Part shown: positions 5,802 through 5,910 of the stretch, in pieces
How the letters are laid out: each line of letters begins with the position of its first letter
Numbering within the stretch: position 1 is the first letter of the stretch
Assembly: GCA_051005735.1 (NCBI GenBank)
Contig: JBPCJB010000031.1
Location: 1 to 5,910, forward strand
Direction of reading: 5' to 3'
From: Gaiellasilicea sp051005735
GTDB lineage: Bacteria > Actinomycetota > Thermoleophilia > Gaiellales > Gaiellaceae
DNA length: 5,910 bases
Notes under the pieces: model-generated
The model's database searches: none
Seen by the model: the letters and a program-made list of their open reading frames with translations, nothing else
What the model was told of the DNA's origin: nothing
Program-made: the position numbers and the translations under genes

Positions 5802-5910
5802 TTGCAGAGGGTGATCGTGTTCGCCAACCAGAAGGGAGGCGTCGCGAAGACAACGACGACACTCAACCTCGGGGTCGCGTTCAAGGAGCTCGGCCACCGC
5901 GTGCTCGTGA
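5802..5910 (+). CDS. ParA/Soj/MinD-family ATPase, 3' partial
   Basis: The first 36 codons of a P-loop ATPase of the ParA superfamily, cut by the window end. The sequence begins MQRVIVFANQ and continues with the deviant Walker A motif KGGVAKTT at 11-18, including the signature Lys (K11) and catalytic Lys (K16). A helix with LNLGVAF and GHRVLV follows, as in chromosome/plasmid partition and protein-positioning ATPases. The TTG start is chosen from the GAGGAG site 6 nt upstream and because family members begin a few residues before the first beta strand. The frame is open without a stop back to an ATG at 5724, which would add 26 residues of atypical sequence. Whether it is a true ParA, paired with ParB, or an orphan Mrp/MinD-like protein cannot be judged without the downstream sequence. 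Confidence 0.9.
   Translation, partial: MQRVIVFANQKGGVAKTTTTLNLGVAFKELGHRVLV

Noticed and set aside
5094..5884. Minus-strand frames at 5094-5780 and 5588-5884
   Set aside because: They are antisense to the bicupin and ParA genes and cross the intergenic region with no start signals or domain features.

Overview
The window is GC-rich with strong G/C bias at third codon positions, very little non-coding DNA, GTG/TTG starts, and apparently leaderless genes whose -10-like boxes sit about 6 nt before the start codon. Together with the protein types, this suggests a high-GC actinobacterium, possibly of the Thermoleophilia (Gaiellales/Solirubrobacterales). That placement is inference; no rRNA or marker gene is present.

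Layout: (1) 1-1183 (+), the 3' part of a membrane-anchored PAS-GGDEF diguanylate cyclase. (2) 2563-1187 (-), convergent with it, a one-component regulator with GAF, MerR-type HTH and cobalamin-binding domains. It carries both sequence signatures of the CarH/LitR B12 photoreceptors. The two stop codons are 3 bp apart, in the loop of an 11-bp stem that may terminate transcription. (3) A 39-bp divergent intergenic region. (4) 2603-3358 (+), a Nei/Fpg-type DNA glycosylase. (5) 3367-4587 (+), starting 8 bp later, an unrecognised protein of about 406 aa. Its second half looks like an ApeA-type HEPN domain that has lost the RNase motif. (6) 4588-4727, a 140-bp gap with two 11-bp direct repeats, an unused Shine-Dalgarno sequence and a -10 box. 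(7) 4728-5699 (+), a bicupin protein. (8) 5700-5801, a short gap with a -10 box, two perfect inverted repeats and a ribosome binding site. (9) 5802-5910 (+), the first 36 codons of a ParA/Soj-type ATPase, cut by the window edge.

How the genes may work together: the most suggestive arrangement is the B12/GAF sensor regulator sharing a 39-bp promoter region with an oxidative base-excision repair gene. Light- or redox-responsive control of DNA repair is a plausible hypothesis. The diguanylate cyclase is convergent with the regulator, so no common operon links them. The bicupin and ParA genes appear to have their own promoters. No rRNA, tRNA, insertion sequence, CRISPR array or phage gene was seen.
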